This document shows, piece after piece, positions 52,018 to 60,022 of a DNA stretch of 64,000 bases. The stretch covers positions 1 through 64,000 of the forward strand of contig NZ_JNYJ01000010.1 in NCBI RefSeq assembly GCF_000716715.1, written 5' to 3'. The position numbers were made by a program, and so were the translations under genes. The stretch's first letter is position 1; every line of letters begins with the position of its first letter. The stretch is from Dactylosporangium aurantiacum. GTDB taxonomy: Bacteria; Actinomycetota; Actinomycetes; Mycobacteriales; Micromonosporaceae. The notes under the pieces are model-generated. The model searched no databases, was not told where the DNA came from, and was given only the letters and a program-made list of their open reading frames with translations.

Positions 52018-53133
52018 TCAGGCGACGCGGACCGTCAGCCCGCTGATCCCGTTGGCCTTGCCGACGTGCGTGGCCTCCTTCTGCAGGTCCTTCTCGGGCA
52101 GGGCGACGCCGTCGAACGGGGTCACGACGAGCTCCTTGCCGTCGATCTCCCACACCGCCTCGACCCGGCCGTCGACGACCACGATCGGGGAGATCCAGCC
52201 GGCCGCGCGGCTCACCGCGGTGCGGTGCTTGGCGTCCAGCAGCGCGTCGTCCTTCGTGCCGGGGCCGAGAATGTACTGGTCGAAGTGGCCGAGCAGCTTG
52301 ACGCCCTTGCACGGTTTGGCGTCGGCGAGCGCGTCCGCGTGCTCGGTCAGGATGAACGCCTTGCGACCCTCGACGTCGACCTCGGTCAGCCGGTCCTCCA
52401 GGGCCGCGAACCACTTGCGCAGCTTCGGTTTGCTGGTGCTGTTGAGCGTCAGCCAGCGGTCGAAGGTGTCCGCGGTCGCCGGGCCGTACGCGCCGAGGTA
52501 CGCCTCGATCGCCACCGGCGCGGCGTCGTCGGGCTCGGGGACGCCCTTCCAGTCGGCGCCGAACTTCTTCGCCGGCGACGTGAAGGTGATCTTGTTGCCT
52601 TTGTTCGGCCCGTGGCACAGGGCGCCGCGCCACGCCAGGGGCTTGAGCACCGAGCCCCAGCCGGAGCGCAGCCGCTCCTCCATGCCCTTGAACCGCTTGT
52701 CGGCGATGAGGCGGGTGACCAGCTCGTCGCGGGTCAGCTCGGCGCCGCCGTCGAGGATGCCGGACACCTCCTCGGTCAGCTCGTCGACCTGCTTGGGGCT
52801 GACGCCGGACGCCTTCGTCCACGAGGGTTTGAGCCAGCTGCCCGCGTCCGCCATCAACGACAGGAAGGCGCCGGCGTCATCGGGGCGCAGCAGGTGCAGG
52901 GTGCCGCGCATCGCCCACGTCTTCATCAGCGTGAGGTCGGCGACGTCGCGGTCGACGGCGTCGGTGTCGGGTGTCGTCTGCCGCAGCGCGACGGCCAGCT
53001 CGGCGGCGCTCCACACCTGCGCCTGCACACCACACAGTCTGCCGACGATCTCGCTCGCGGTCCGCTTCGTCCGCGGGTGCACGTACTGGCGCTGCATCCG
53101 CCACGTGGCGACCTGTTTCCAGGTGACTTTCAC
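52018..53133 (-). CDS. AlkZ-like DNA glycosylase (HTH_42 family)
   Basis: A 371-aa winged-helix DNA glycosylase. The N-terminal motif GVQAQVWSAAELAVALR gives Gln37 and Gln39, the QxQ pair used for catalysis by AlkZ, the enzyme that unhooks azinomycin interstrand cross-links in its producer. The size and C-terminal sections (GHFDQYILGP, VVVDGRVEAVWEI) also match HTH_42 proteins. QxQ members are often found beside clusters for DNA-alkylating metabolites. GTG 53133 has GAAGGGG 5 bases upstream. Its promoter shares a 10-mer and an 8-mer with the C-A-T NRPS promoter. Likely a self-resistance enzyme; a general repair paralogue is the alternative. Confidence 0.82.
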   Translation of the reverse strand: MKVTWKQVATWRMQRQYVHPRTKRTASEIVGRLCGVQAQVWSAAELAVALRQTTPDTDAVDRDVADLTLMKTWAMRGTLHLLRPDDAGAFLSLMADAGSWLKPSWTKASGVSPKQVDELTEEVSGILDGGAELTRDELVTRLIADKRFKGMEERLRSGWGSVLKPLAWRGALCHGPNKGNKITFTSPAKKFGADWKGVPEPDDAAPVAIEAYLGAYGPATADTFDRWLTLNSTSKPKLRKWFAALEDRLTEVDVEGRKAFILTEHADALADAKPCKGVKLLGHFDQYILGPGTKDDALLDAKHRTAVSRAAGWISPIVVVDGRVEAVWEIDGKELVVTPFDGVALPEKDLQKEATHVGKANGISGLTVRVA

Positions 53134-53204
53134 GTCGTCCCCTTCTGCAGTCAACAGATACTCACCGTACAACGAGTCTGTATACCCGGCAGCAGACGCG
53201 ACGA

Positions 53205-53230
53205 AGCTCCCACCGTCCGTGGTGGGAGCT
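53205..53230 (-). terminator. Terminator of the aminotransferase-transketolase-ACP-acyltransferase operon
   Basis: Perfect 10-bp arms AGCTCCCACC (53205-53214) and GGTGGGAGCT (53221-53230), 6-nt loop, 16 bases after the minus-strand stop at 53247. Confidence 0.85.
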
Positions 53231-53246
53231 CCGTCGGCGGGTGCGC

Positions 53247-54497
53247 TCAGCCGGTGTCCGCGGTCCTGGCCTCGAGCGTGTCGCGTTTCGCGGCCGGCCG
53301 GCTCCACCGCCGCATGATGGGCCGCTCCACGAACGTGTACAGCAGCCAGGCGAGCACCAGGCTGGTGACGATCGTCAGGCCCGCGTAGGTGAGCACCGTC
53401 CCCCACGTGGTCGGTGCGTCCGCCGGGTTCGCGCCCCAGGTCGGGGAGTGCCGGCCGATCCAGCCGTAGACCACGACGAGCCAGTGCACCAGGTACAGCG
53501 CGAAGGAGATCTCACCGAGGAACACCATGACGCGACTGCCCAGCGAGCTGCCGCCCCGGTTGATGTCGGCGTTGGCCGCGGCGCCCACCAGGAACACCAG
53601 CGGCAGCGCGGAGACCGCGACGAAGCCGAGCACCGGCGGCGTCGCGCCACCGGCGGCGATGGCGCCGACCGCCGCGACGGCGAGCGCCACGGGCAGCGGC
53701 CACCGCTTCACCCAGCGGCCGTGGATGACGATCAGCGCGGTGAACATGCCGAGCACGAACTCGAGCATCCGCACCGGCGGGAAGAACGTCATGAACCACA
53801 TGTGCAGCCACGGCAGGCCGGTGCCGCGGTGCAGCCCGCCGCTGGGCAGCAGCAGCGCGACGAAGGGCACGGCGCAGATGGCGGCGAACGTGATCCAGAA
53901 GCCGCGCCACAGCCGCTCCGGGCGGACCTTGCGCAGCAGGTTGAGCACGAAGGGGAACGCCAGGTAGAACAGCAGCTCGCAGGACAGCGACCAGGTCGGC
54001 GTGTTCGACCACAGGTTGAACAGCAGGTTCTGGTCGGGGATCCAGGCGTGCACCAGGAACAGCGTGGCGAGCGTGTCACGGGTCGACAGCGCGTGCGCCG
54101 CGCTCACCGCGAGCAGCACCGCCGCGAGCAGCGTCACCAGGTGGTTCGGGTAGATCTTGAAGAACCGGCGGCGCCAGAACTGCGGCACGGTGTCGGTGTC
54201 CCGGGCGACCCAGGTCAGCACGAAACCGCTGAGGATGAAGAAGAACGACACCCCGACGGAGCCGAACCCGTAGAACACGTGCAGCACGAACACCTGGTCG
54301 CGGGCGACGTTGGGCAGCAGGTTGATCCCGACGTGACAGAGCACGACGAGGAAGGCCGCGAGGAAGCGCAGGCCGGTGAGGGAGTGCAGCTTGTCGCTGC
54401 GCCGCCGGTCGGTCCCGGCCGCGGGGCCGGCGACCGTCGCGACCTGATGGTCCGCGGCGGTGATCTCCGCGCTGGAGACTTGCGTTCTCGGCGTCAT
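53247..54497 (-). CDS. Membrane acyltransferase, OafA/YrhL family
   Basis: A 416-aa integral membrane acyltransferase (acyltransferase 3). The start LTGLRFLAAFLVVLCHVG carries the R-x-H-type catalytic region, followed by GSVGVSFFFILSGFVLTW and FWRRRFFKIYPNH; about ten hydrophobic segments. These enzymes O- or N-acylate sugars, peptides or antibiotics from acyl-CoA at the membrane. Last gene of the operon, 2 bp after a free carrier protein; it may transfer an acyl group to the peptide product. Confidence 0.88.
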   Translation of the reverse strand: MTPRTQVSSAEITAADHQVATVAGPAAGTDRRRSDKLHSLTGLRFLAAFLVVLCHVGINLLPNVARDQVFVLHVFYGFGSVGVSFFFILSGFVLTWVARDTDTVPQFWRRRFFKIYPNHLVTLLAAVLLAVSAAHALSTRDTLATLFLVHAWIPDQNLLFNLWSNTPTWSLSCELLFYLAFPFVLNLLRKVRPERLWRGFWITFAAICAVPFVALLLPSGGLHRGTGLPWLHMWFMTFFPPVRMLEFVLGMFTALIVIHGRWVKRWPLPVALAVAAVGAIAAGGATPPVLGFVAVSALPLVFLVGAAANADINRGGSSLGSRVMVFLGEISFALYLVHWLVVVYGWIGRHSPTWGANPADAPTTWGTVLTYAGLTIVTSLVLAWLLYTFVERPIMRRWSRPAAKRDTLEARTADTG

Positions 54498-54499
54498 GC

Positions 54500-54775
54500 T
54501 CAGGCACCTCCGGTGGAGTCGGCGGCCGGGGTCAGCTCCCCGGCCAGTTCGCGGACCACGGTCGCCTGATAGAAGTTGCGTACCGGCAAACGCCGTCCTT
54601 GTTCTGCCTCGATCAGGTCGATGACCTCCATGGCGGTCAGCGAGGTGCCGCCGAGGGCGAAGAAGTCGTCATCGGCGGACACGTCCCGGTCGAGCTTGAG
54701 CACCCGTTGGTACACACTGCTCACGTAGCGGATCCGGTCCTCGGCGTGGATCAGGGCCGTCGTGGCCATCGTCAT
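54500..54775 (-). CDS. Free-standing acyl/peptidyl carrier protein
   Basis: A 91-aa carrier. The phosphopantetheine site is FFALGGTSLTAMEV (Ser45), closer to peptidyl than to fatty acid carriers. A GTG (54778), ATG (54775) or ATG (54769) could start it; the first two overlap the transketolase stop, indicating coupling. It sits between transketolase and acyltransferase genes. It may receive a building block from a trans-acting A domain, or a two-carbon unit as in the glycolyl-ACP systems of quinocarcin-type clusters, though those use E1/E2-like enzymes not seen here. Confidence 0.88.
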   Translation of the reverse strand: MTMATTALIHAEDRIRYVSSVYQRVLKLDRDVSADDDFFALGGTSLTAMEVIDLIEAEQGRRLPVRNFYQATVVRELAGELTPAADSTGGA

Positions 54776-55797
54776 CACCTCGTCCTCGTGGCGGCGGCCC
54801 CGTGGCGCGCCGATCGCTCGTGCTGGTCGTGGGTCCGGGCGAGCAGGTCCCGCGCGGCGTCGACCACCGCGGCGGTGCTCACCCCATGTGCTGCCAGCGC
54901 GTCGCGCTGACCGGCGACGCGGGCGCCGGGGCTGCCCCGCACCGCGAGCCGTCGCATCGGCACCGCCAGGTCGGCGGCGACCACCTCGGCGACGGCGTCG
55001 CCCATGCCGCCCTGCGGGCGGTGGTCCTCCACCGTCACCACCCCGGCCCGGCCGCGGCAGCCGGCGAGCAGCCCGTCGCGGTCCAGCGGGTGCAGCGTGT
55101 GCAGCTCGAGGACCTGGGCGGCGATGCCGTCCCCGGCGAGCTCCTCGGCCGCCTCGAGCGCGAACAGCAGCGGCAGCGCACCGGTCGCCACGACGGTGAC
55201 GTCGGTGCCCTCGCGCAGCGCCCTGGCCCGGCCCAGCTCGAACCCCGGCGCGTCGTCGCCGCCGGGCGGCGCCGGCGTGGCCGAGCGGCCCAGCCGCAGG
55301 TATGCGGGGCCGGGCAGCTCGTGCAGCTGCCGGGTGGCGGCGGCGATGTGGCGCCCGTCGCCGGGCACGACGACGGTCAGGTCCGCCAGGGCGCGGGCGA
55401 CCGCCAGGTCCTCCAGGGCGAAGTGCGTGGTGCCGAAGTGCGCGGCCGACAGCCCGCCGTGGGTGGCGATCACCCGCACCGGCAGCCGGTTGCCGACCAC
55501 GTCGAGCTTCAGGAACTCCGCCGCGCGCATGGTCGCGAACGTCGCCATCGTGTGCACGTACGGGATGAAGCCGCGGCTGGCGAGCCCGGCCGCGACCGTC
55601 ATCAGGTTGGCCTCGGCGATGCCGATGTTCACGTACTGGGCGGGGAACCGCTTGGCGAAGGTGTCCTCCAGCCCGCCGGTGTCGGAGTCCAGGCAGATCA
55701 CCCGCGGGTCGGCGGCGGCCAGCTCCAGCAGCGCCTCGCGGTACGCGGCCCGCGGGTCGGGGCCGAGCGCGAGCTCCTCGGCGACGGGGGCGCTCAT
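54775..55797 (-). CDS. Transketolase, C-terminal subunit
   Basis: A 340-aa Pyr plus C-terminal domain subunit. DSDTGGLEDTFAKRFPAQYV and NIGIAEANLMTVAAGLA (with the TPP-activating Glu) are diagnostic; VVVPGDGRHIAAA and VTVEDHRPQGGMGDAV follow. It forms one enzyme with the N-terminal subunit encoded upstream. Split transketolases occur in AHBA clusters and in azinomycin/vazabitide-type clusters, where they add a two-carbon ketol unit to a carrier-bound aldehyde. ATG 55797 has GGAGGTGA upstream. Confidence 0.92.
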   Translation of the reverse strand: MSAPVAEELALGPDPRAAYREALLELAAADPRVICLDSDTGGLEDTFAKRFPAQYVNIGIAEANLMTVAAGLASRGFIPYVHTMATFATMRAAEFLKLDVVGNRLPVRVIATHGGLSAAHFGTTHFALEDLAVARALADLTVVVPGDGRHIAAATRQLHELPGPAYLRLGRSATPAPPGGDDAPGFELGRARALREGTDVTVVATGALPLLFALEAAEELAGDGIAAQVLELHTLHPLDRDGLLAGCRGRAGVVTVEDHRPQGGMGDAVAEVVAADLAVPMRRLAVRGSPGARVAGQRDALAAHGVSTAAVVDAARDLLARTHDQHERSARHGAAATRTR

Positions 55798-55804
55798 GCT
55801 GTCA

Positions 55805-55877
55805 CCTCCGCTGCGCTCCGGCGCCAGCCTGAGCTCCACCCTGAGCCCATGATTCGCAGCCCTCCGCTGCGCTCCGG
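55805..55877. repeat. 17-bp direct repeat duplicating a ribosome-binding region
   Basis: CCTCCGCTGCGCTCCGG occurs at 55805-55821 and 55861-55877 (56-bp period). On the minus strand each copy contains AGCGGAGG, and the 55805 copy is the Shine-Dalgarno of the transketolase C subunit. The intervening 85-bp spacer can encode a short peptide starting MSGPERSGG, probably not functional. Confidence 0.8.
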
Positions 55878-55882
55878 ACCGC

Positions 55883-56743
55883 TCATGACGCACCTCCCGG
55901 CCGGGCCAGCGCCGCGAGGGCCCGCTGCACCAGCGCCGGCTTGAGCTTGGCGTAGTGCCCGGCCACCCGCTGCTCCAGGAACGGCACGCCGCGCCCCTTC
56001 ACGGTGCGGGCGATGACCGCGACCGGCCCGTCGGCGGACGGCCGCAGCGCCTCGCGCAGCGCGGGCAGGTCGTGCCCGTCGACGGTGCGCGCCTGCCAGC
56101 CGAACGCCTCGAACTTGGCGTCGAGCGGCTCCAGCGCGACGCACTCCTCGGTGCCGCCGGTGATCTGCAGGCCGTTGCGGTCCACGGCCGCGACGAGGCC
56201 GGGCAGCCGGCGGTGGCCGGCCAGCAGCGCGGCCTCCCAGACGCTGCCTTCCTGCAGCTCGCCGTCGCCGAGGACGGTGTACACACGCCGGTCGCCGCCG
56301 CGGAGCTGCTCCGCGAGGGCCAGCCCGACCGACAGCCCGATCCCGTGACCGAGCGAGCCGGTGGCGAACTCGACACCGGGCAGGTCGTGCCGCGGGTGGC
56401 CGAACAGCCGGCTGCCGGGCCGGGCGTACCCGTCCAGCTCGTCGGCCGGGAAGCGGCCCAGCTGGGCCAGCGCGCTGTACAGCGCCGGCGCGGCGTGGCC
56501 CTTGCTGAGCACGAAGGCGTCGCCGGGGCGCAGCAGCTCGGCGTGCAGCACGGCCATCAGGTCGGCGCAGGACAGGCTGCCGCCCGCGTGCGCGCCCTCG
56601 GGCCCGCCGGCCATCCTGATGATGTCCTGACGGATGCGCTGCGCCATGGCCGCCGCGTCGGGCCTCGGGTCGGTCCGCCGGCCGGCGGGTACGGTCGTGG
56701 CCGCGGGGGAGTGCGGCGGGCCTGTCGTGGTCGGCACGGCCAT
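55883..56743 (-). CDS. Transketolase, N-terminal (TPP-binding) subunit
   Basis: A 286-aa subunit with the TPP diphosphate motif GDGELQEGSVWEAAL and substrate His residues in GAHAGGSLSC and LSKGHAAPALYS. FATGSLGHGIGLSVG is the family hinge. A 32-residue low-complexity N-terminus precedes the fold. It sits 39 bp after the aminotransferase and 85 bp before its partner subunit. In the inferred pathway it moves a two-carbon unit from a ketose phosphate to glutamate semialdehyde held on the 58603 carrier protein. Confidence 0.92.
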   Translation of the reverse strand: MAVPTTTGPPHSPAATTVPAGRRTDPRPDAAAMAQRIRQDIIRMAGGPEGAHAGGSLSCADLMAVLHAELLRPGDAFVLSKGHAAPALYSALAQLGRFPADELDGYARPGSRLFGHPRHDLPGVEFATGSLGHGIGLSVGLALAEQLRGGDRRVYTVLGDGELQEGSVWEAALLAGHRRLPGLVAAVDRNGLQITGGTEECVALEPLDAKFEAFGWQARTVDGHDLPALREALRPSADGPVAVIARTVKGRGVPFLEQRVAGHYAKLKPALVQRALAALARPGGAS

Positions 56744-56782
56744 GTCTGGCTCCCTTCGTGGTGATGGTCGGGTCGGGTCGGG

Positions 56783-58198
56783 TCAGCCTCGGCGCAGCAC
56801 CTCCCGCCAGCCCGGGGCCGGCCGGGAGCGGGCCATCCGGCGGATCAGGTCGAAGTGCTGCCAGACCTTCTCGAAGGCGTCGGCGTAGCGCTGCAGCAGC
56901 GGCCCGGCGTCCGGGTCGAGGTGCCGGCGTTGCAGGCACAGCGAGCCGTCCACGGCGTCGGCGGTGGCGGGGAAGCGCTCGGCCACCCAGTCCAGCGCGG
57001 CGTCCTCGGACATCCCGGCGGGCCGGAACGCGGGGTGCGCGGGCAGCGGCGCGACCTGCCACTGGGAGACCGGCACACCCTCGGCGCGCAGCGCCCGGTG
57101 CAGGGCGGCGCGCAGCCCGGCGCGGTGCTGCGGGTCCAGGCCGAGCTCTTCGGGCTCCGGCATCAGGCGCAGGATGTGCCAGGTGTGGGTGCGTCCGGCG
57201 GGCGCCCGCGGCACGTGCAGCCCGGGCAGGTGCTCCAGCCGGTCGAGGAAGGCGCGGATGCCGGTCTCGCGCCGGCGGGCGTCGCTGTGGAAGCGGGCCA
57301 GCTGCGAGCGGGTGAACGCGGCCGCCACCGGCGCGATGCGCGCGTTGAGCGCCGTGCGGTGGGAGATGTACGTGCGGGCCCCGGTCGGGGTCAGCTCGCC
57401 GAAGTTGCGCAGCCGCACCAGTTGCTCGTGCAGCTCGTCGTCGTCCGTGGTGACCAGCCCGCCCTCGCCGCACGTCGGCAGGTTCTTGTGCGGGTGCAGG
57501 CTGAAGCAGCCGACCGTGCCGAGCGCGCCGGCCCGCCGCCCGTCGTGCAGCGCGCCGTGCGCCTGGGCGGCGTCCTCGACCACGGGCACGTCCAGCCGGC
57601 CCGCCAGCCGGTTCAGCGCGGCCATGTCCGCGGGCAGGCCGTGCAGGTGCACCGGCAGCAGCGCCGCGGTGCGCGGCCCGGCGGCCTCGGCCGCGGAGTG
57701 GGGGTCCATCGTGTACGTGTACGTGTCGGGCTCGATGTCGGCGAAGACCGCGGTGCCGCCGGCGGCGTGCACGGCGTGCGCGGTGGCGTTCATGGTCAGC
57801 GCCGGCACGACCACCTCGTCGCCGGGGCCGACGCCGCAGGCGCGCAGCGCGATGTGCAGGGCGGCGGTGCCGGACGCGACGGCCACGCAGTGGCGCACCT
57901 CGGTGGTCTGCGCCCACGAGGCCTCCAGCCGGCCGACCTCCAGCTCGCCCGGCGAGGCGGCGTTGAGCTGGCCGCTGCGCAGCACGCGCAGCACCGCCTG
58001 CTCGTCGGCCTCGGTGACGATCGGCCAGACGCCGTCGGCGCAGTCCTTGGGCACGGCCCTGGGGCCGCCGAGCAGCGCCAGCTCCGCACCGGCCCGTTTG
58101 GACGGGGTGCCGGACCGGGCATCTGACCGGGTGACCGGTCCGGCACCCGGCTCGGTACCTGACACCGGACGGCTCGCGGTGCGGGTCGTCTCAGACAT
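56783..58198 (-). CDS. DegT/DnrJ/EryC1/StrS-family aminotransferase
   Basis: A 471-aa PLP enzyme (about 40 residues of Pro/Ser-rich N-terminal extension). GGPRAV and the phosphate loop ASGTAALHIALRACG are followed by VVEDAAQAHGA and the PLP Lys in SLHPHKNLPTCGEGG. The C-terminus is longer than in AHBA synthases and fits sugar or cyclitol aminotransferases. In azinomycin-type pathways an amino group is added to the ketone formed by transketolase; there the enzyme is usually described as an ArgD/LysJ-like class III aminotransferase. A DegT member here would be a substitution. ATG 58198 with GGAGGTG upstream; heads the minus operon. Confidence 0.88.
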   Translation of the reverse strand: MSETTRTASRPVSGTEPGAGPVTRSDARSGTPSKRAGAELALLGGPRAVPKDCADGVWPIVTEADEQAVLRVLRSGQLNAASPGELEVGRLEASWAQTTEVRHCVAVASGTAALHIALRACGVGPGDEVVVPALTMNATAHAVHAAGGTAVFADIEPDTYTYTMDPHSAAEAAGPRTAALLPVHLHGLPADMAALNRLAGRLDVPVVEDAAQAHGALHDGRRAGALGTVGCFSLHPHKNLPTCGEGGLVTTDDDELHEQLVRLRNFGELTPTGARTYISHRTALNARIAPVAAAFTRSQLARFHSDARRRETGIRAFLDRLEHLPGLHVPRAPAGRTHTWHILRLMPEPEELGLDPQHRAGLRAALHRALRAEGVPVSQWQVAPLPAHPAFRPAGMSEDAALDWVAERFPATADAVDGSLCLQRRHLDPDAGPLLQRYADAFEKVWQHFDLIRRMARSRPAPGWREVLRRG

Positions 58199-58602
58199 GG
58201 GTGGACACCTCCGGACGGACGGAACACGGTGCGCGGCCGGCGGACCTCCGGTCATCGCAGACACTTGATAGACAAAATGTAGACTCTTCGCCGCGCCGAT
58301 GCAGTGTCAGCCAGTCGGCAGGACGGTCACGACGGCCAGCATCGTCCCGGTCCACGGCTTCCGCAACTCGATCTTCGCGGACCCGCCGCGCGCGACGACG
58401 CGGGCTGAAAGGCTTGTGGAGCAGCATTTTTCTTTCCTGTGGCCGGATCGCGCGATCCTCGCTGCTGGCGGCGGCCAGTGATCGGCGCCGATCGGTCCTT
58501 GCTTCGCGACAAGAATGTCTCTCGGGGTGTGCAGCCGTGAAGCATGTGTTAGCTTCTGCAGTGTTAGCAAACAGTAATCACACAAATCTGCGGGAGGCAA
58601 CT
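58199..58602. promoter_or_regulatory. 404-bp divergent control region with 11-bp-spaced direct repeats
   Basis: No gene is seen. CAGAC/TAGAC units stand at 58258, 58269 and 58280, exactly 11 bp apart, upstream of the aminotransferase operon. GTGTTAGC occurs twice (58546 and 58561, 15-bp period) before the carrier-protein gene, next to GAAGC-N8-GCTTC. Direct repeats with an 11-bp period are the usual layout for SARP or OmpR-type activators. The region is less GC-rich than the genes on either side. Confidence 0.55.
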
Positions 58603-58782
58603 ATGTCTGTTGCGCTGAGTGTGCAGTGCCCCGAGTGCGCGGGCGCGGTCCCCGTCTCCGACGAGCTGATGGTTGCCGAGATCGTGATCTGCCAGCACTG
58701 CTCCAGCGAGCTCGAGGTGGTCGCGACCGGACCGGTGGTCCTCGCCCTCGCGCCCGAGGTCGAGGAGGACTGGGGCGAGTAG
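58603..58782 (+). CDS. LysW-like amino-group carrier protein (AmCP)
   Basis: A 59-aa acidic carrier. Two zinc-binding CxxC pairs are present (Cys9/Cys12 in CPEC, Cys30/Cys33 in CQHC), and the protein ends EEVEEDWGE-like (VEEDWGE), the invariant LysW/AziW terminus. The gamma-carboxyl of the last Glu is where the family attaches the alpha-amino group of glutamate or 2-aminoadipate, protecting it while the side chain is modified. GGGAGG precedes ATG 58603. It is followed by ArgC/LysY-, ArgB/LysZ- and LysK-like genes, which act on such carrier-bound substrates. Secondary-metabolite members serve azinomycin, ficellomycin and vazabitide synthesis. Confidence 0.93.
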   Translation: MSVALSVQCPECAGAVPVSDELMVAEIVICQHCSSELEVVATGPVVLALAPEVEEDWGE

Positions 58783-58887
58783 GCCCACGGTCGAGGCGCG
58801 ACCCCCGCACCCCGCGGTCGGGGCGGAAACACTGCACATCCTTCAGCGAAATCGACACGACGACCACGAGCCGGAAGGAGCTGCCCG

Positions 58888-59868
58888 GTGAAGGTGAGTG
58901 TTCTCGGCGCGGCCGGCTACACCGGCGGGGAGCTGCTCCGCCTGGTGCACACCCACCCTGAGCTCGACCTCGTGCAGGCCGTCTCGCGCCGGTACGCCGG
59001 CCGGCCGGTCGCGGAGGTGCACCCGAACCTGCACCATCTGGGGCTGACCTTCCAGCCGCCGCAGGAGCTGAGCCCGGTGGACACCGCCTTCCTGGCGCTG
59101 CCCTCCGGCGCCTCCGCCGAGGTGGAGGCCGGCGTCGGAGAGGTCGCCGGGACCATCGTCGACCTCAGTCCGGACTTCCGGGCCGGCGCGAGCTCCGCGT
59201 CGGGCGAGACGTACCGGACCGGGCTGCCCGAGCTGTACGGCGACGACCTGCCCGGCGCCGCCCGGATCAGCGTCCCCGGCTGCATGGCGACCGCCGCCGT
59301 GCTGGCCCTGGCCCCGCTGCGGCGGGCCGGCCTGGTGGCCGGCGACGCCGTGGTGGACGCCCGGACCGGCTCGTCGGGCTCCGGCGCCGAGCCGGGACCG
59401 GCCTCGCACCACGCCGAGCGCGGGCAGGCCTTCCGGGTCTACCGGCCCACCGGGCACCGGCACGAGACCGAGATCGCCGCCCACACCGGGGTACGGGCCC
59501 GGATGACCGTGACGGCGGTCCCGGCGGTCCGCGGCGTGCAGGTGATCTGCCACGTCACGCCGCCGGAGCCGGTCACCCGCCGGGACGTGCTGCGGGTGCT
59601 GCAGCACGCGTACCGGGACCGCCCGTTCGTCCGGGTGGTCGCCCGCAGCCGCGGCGTGCACCGGCTGCCGGACCCGCAGTTCCTGTCCGGCACCAACTTC
59701 ACCGACGTCGGCTGCGCGGTCGACGAGGACGGCCGGCGCATCGTCGTGGTGGCCGCGCTGGACAACCTCGTGAAGGGGGCGGCCGGCGGCGGGGTGCAGA
59801 GCCTCAACGTCGCCCGCGGCCTGCCGGAACAGACAGGTCTGGAGTTCCCGGGCCTGCACCCGGCCTGA
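58888..59868 (+). CDS. ArgC/LysY-type acyl-phosphate reductase
   Basis: A 326-aa NADPH-dependent semialdehyde dehydrogenase. The fingerprint LGAAGYTGGELLRL, catalytic Cys in VPGCMATA, and His in the family motif (ASHHAERGQAF) are in place. In this context it reduces the carrier-bound glutamyl phosphate to the semialdehyde, the acceptor for transketolase. GTG 58888 with AAGGAG upstream; 105 bp after the carrier gene. It is shorter than housekeeping ArgC and has an unusual GSSGSGAEPGP loop, consistent with a carrier-specific form. Confidence 0.9.
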   Translation: MKVSVLGAAGYTGGELLRLVHTHPELDLVQAVSRRYAGRPVAEVHPNLHHLGLTFQPPQELSPVDTAFLALPSGASAEVEAGVGEVAGTIVDLSPDFRAGASSASGETYRTGLPELYGDDLPGAARISVPGCMATAAVLALAPLRRAGLVAGDAVVDARTGSSGSGAEPGPASHHAERGQAFRVYRPTGHRHETEIAAHTGVRARMTVTAVPAVRGVQVICHVTPPEPVTRRDVLRVLQHAYRDRPFVRVVARSRGVHRLPDPQFLSGTNFTDVGCAVDEDGRRIVVVAALDNLVKGAAGGGVQSLNVARGLPEQTGLEFPGLHPA

Positions 59869-59877
59869 CCGGGCCCG

Positions 59878-59937
59878 CAGCACGGCCCGCACCACGGCCC
59901 GCAGCACGGCCCTGAGCACGGCATCGACCGCGGCATC
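59878..59937. repeat. Imperfect GCACGGCCC-type repeats in a short intergenic space
   Basis: CAGCACGGCCCG, CACCACGGCCCG, CAGCACGGCCCT and GAGCACGGC follow one another between the ArgC- and LysZ-like genes. There is no clear reading frame or hairpin; probably slippage. Confidence 0.5.
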
Positions 59938-60022
59938 GGACGCGGCCGGCCGCGGTGCGGCCGTGGACGGCGGAACCCGACGGCACAGCGACACGCGACG
60001 AAGACGGGAGGTGAGCGGGGAC

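Noticed and set aside
54500..54778. Glycolyl-ACP system as in quinocarcin/naphthyridinomycin
   Set aside because: Those clusters use pyruvate dehydrogenase-like E1/E2 proteins with a lipoyl-type arm; here the TPP enzyme is a plain split transketolase.
56783..58198. AHBA synthase (with the split transketolase this would suggest an ansamycin or mitomycin-type starter)
   Set aside because: The PLP-Lys region SLHPHKNLPTC differs from the FQNGK-type motif of AHBA synthases, and no aminoDAHP, aminoDHQ or AHBA kinase/phosphatase genes are present; the AmCP genes explain the transketolase better.
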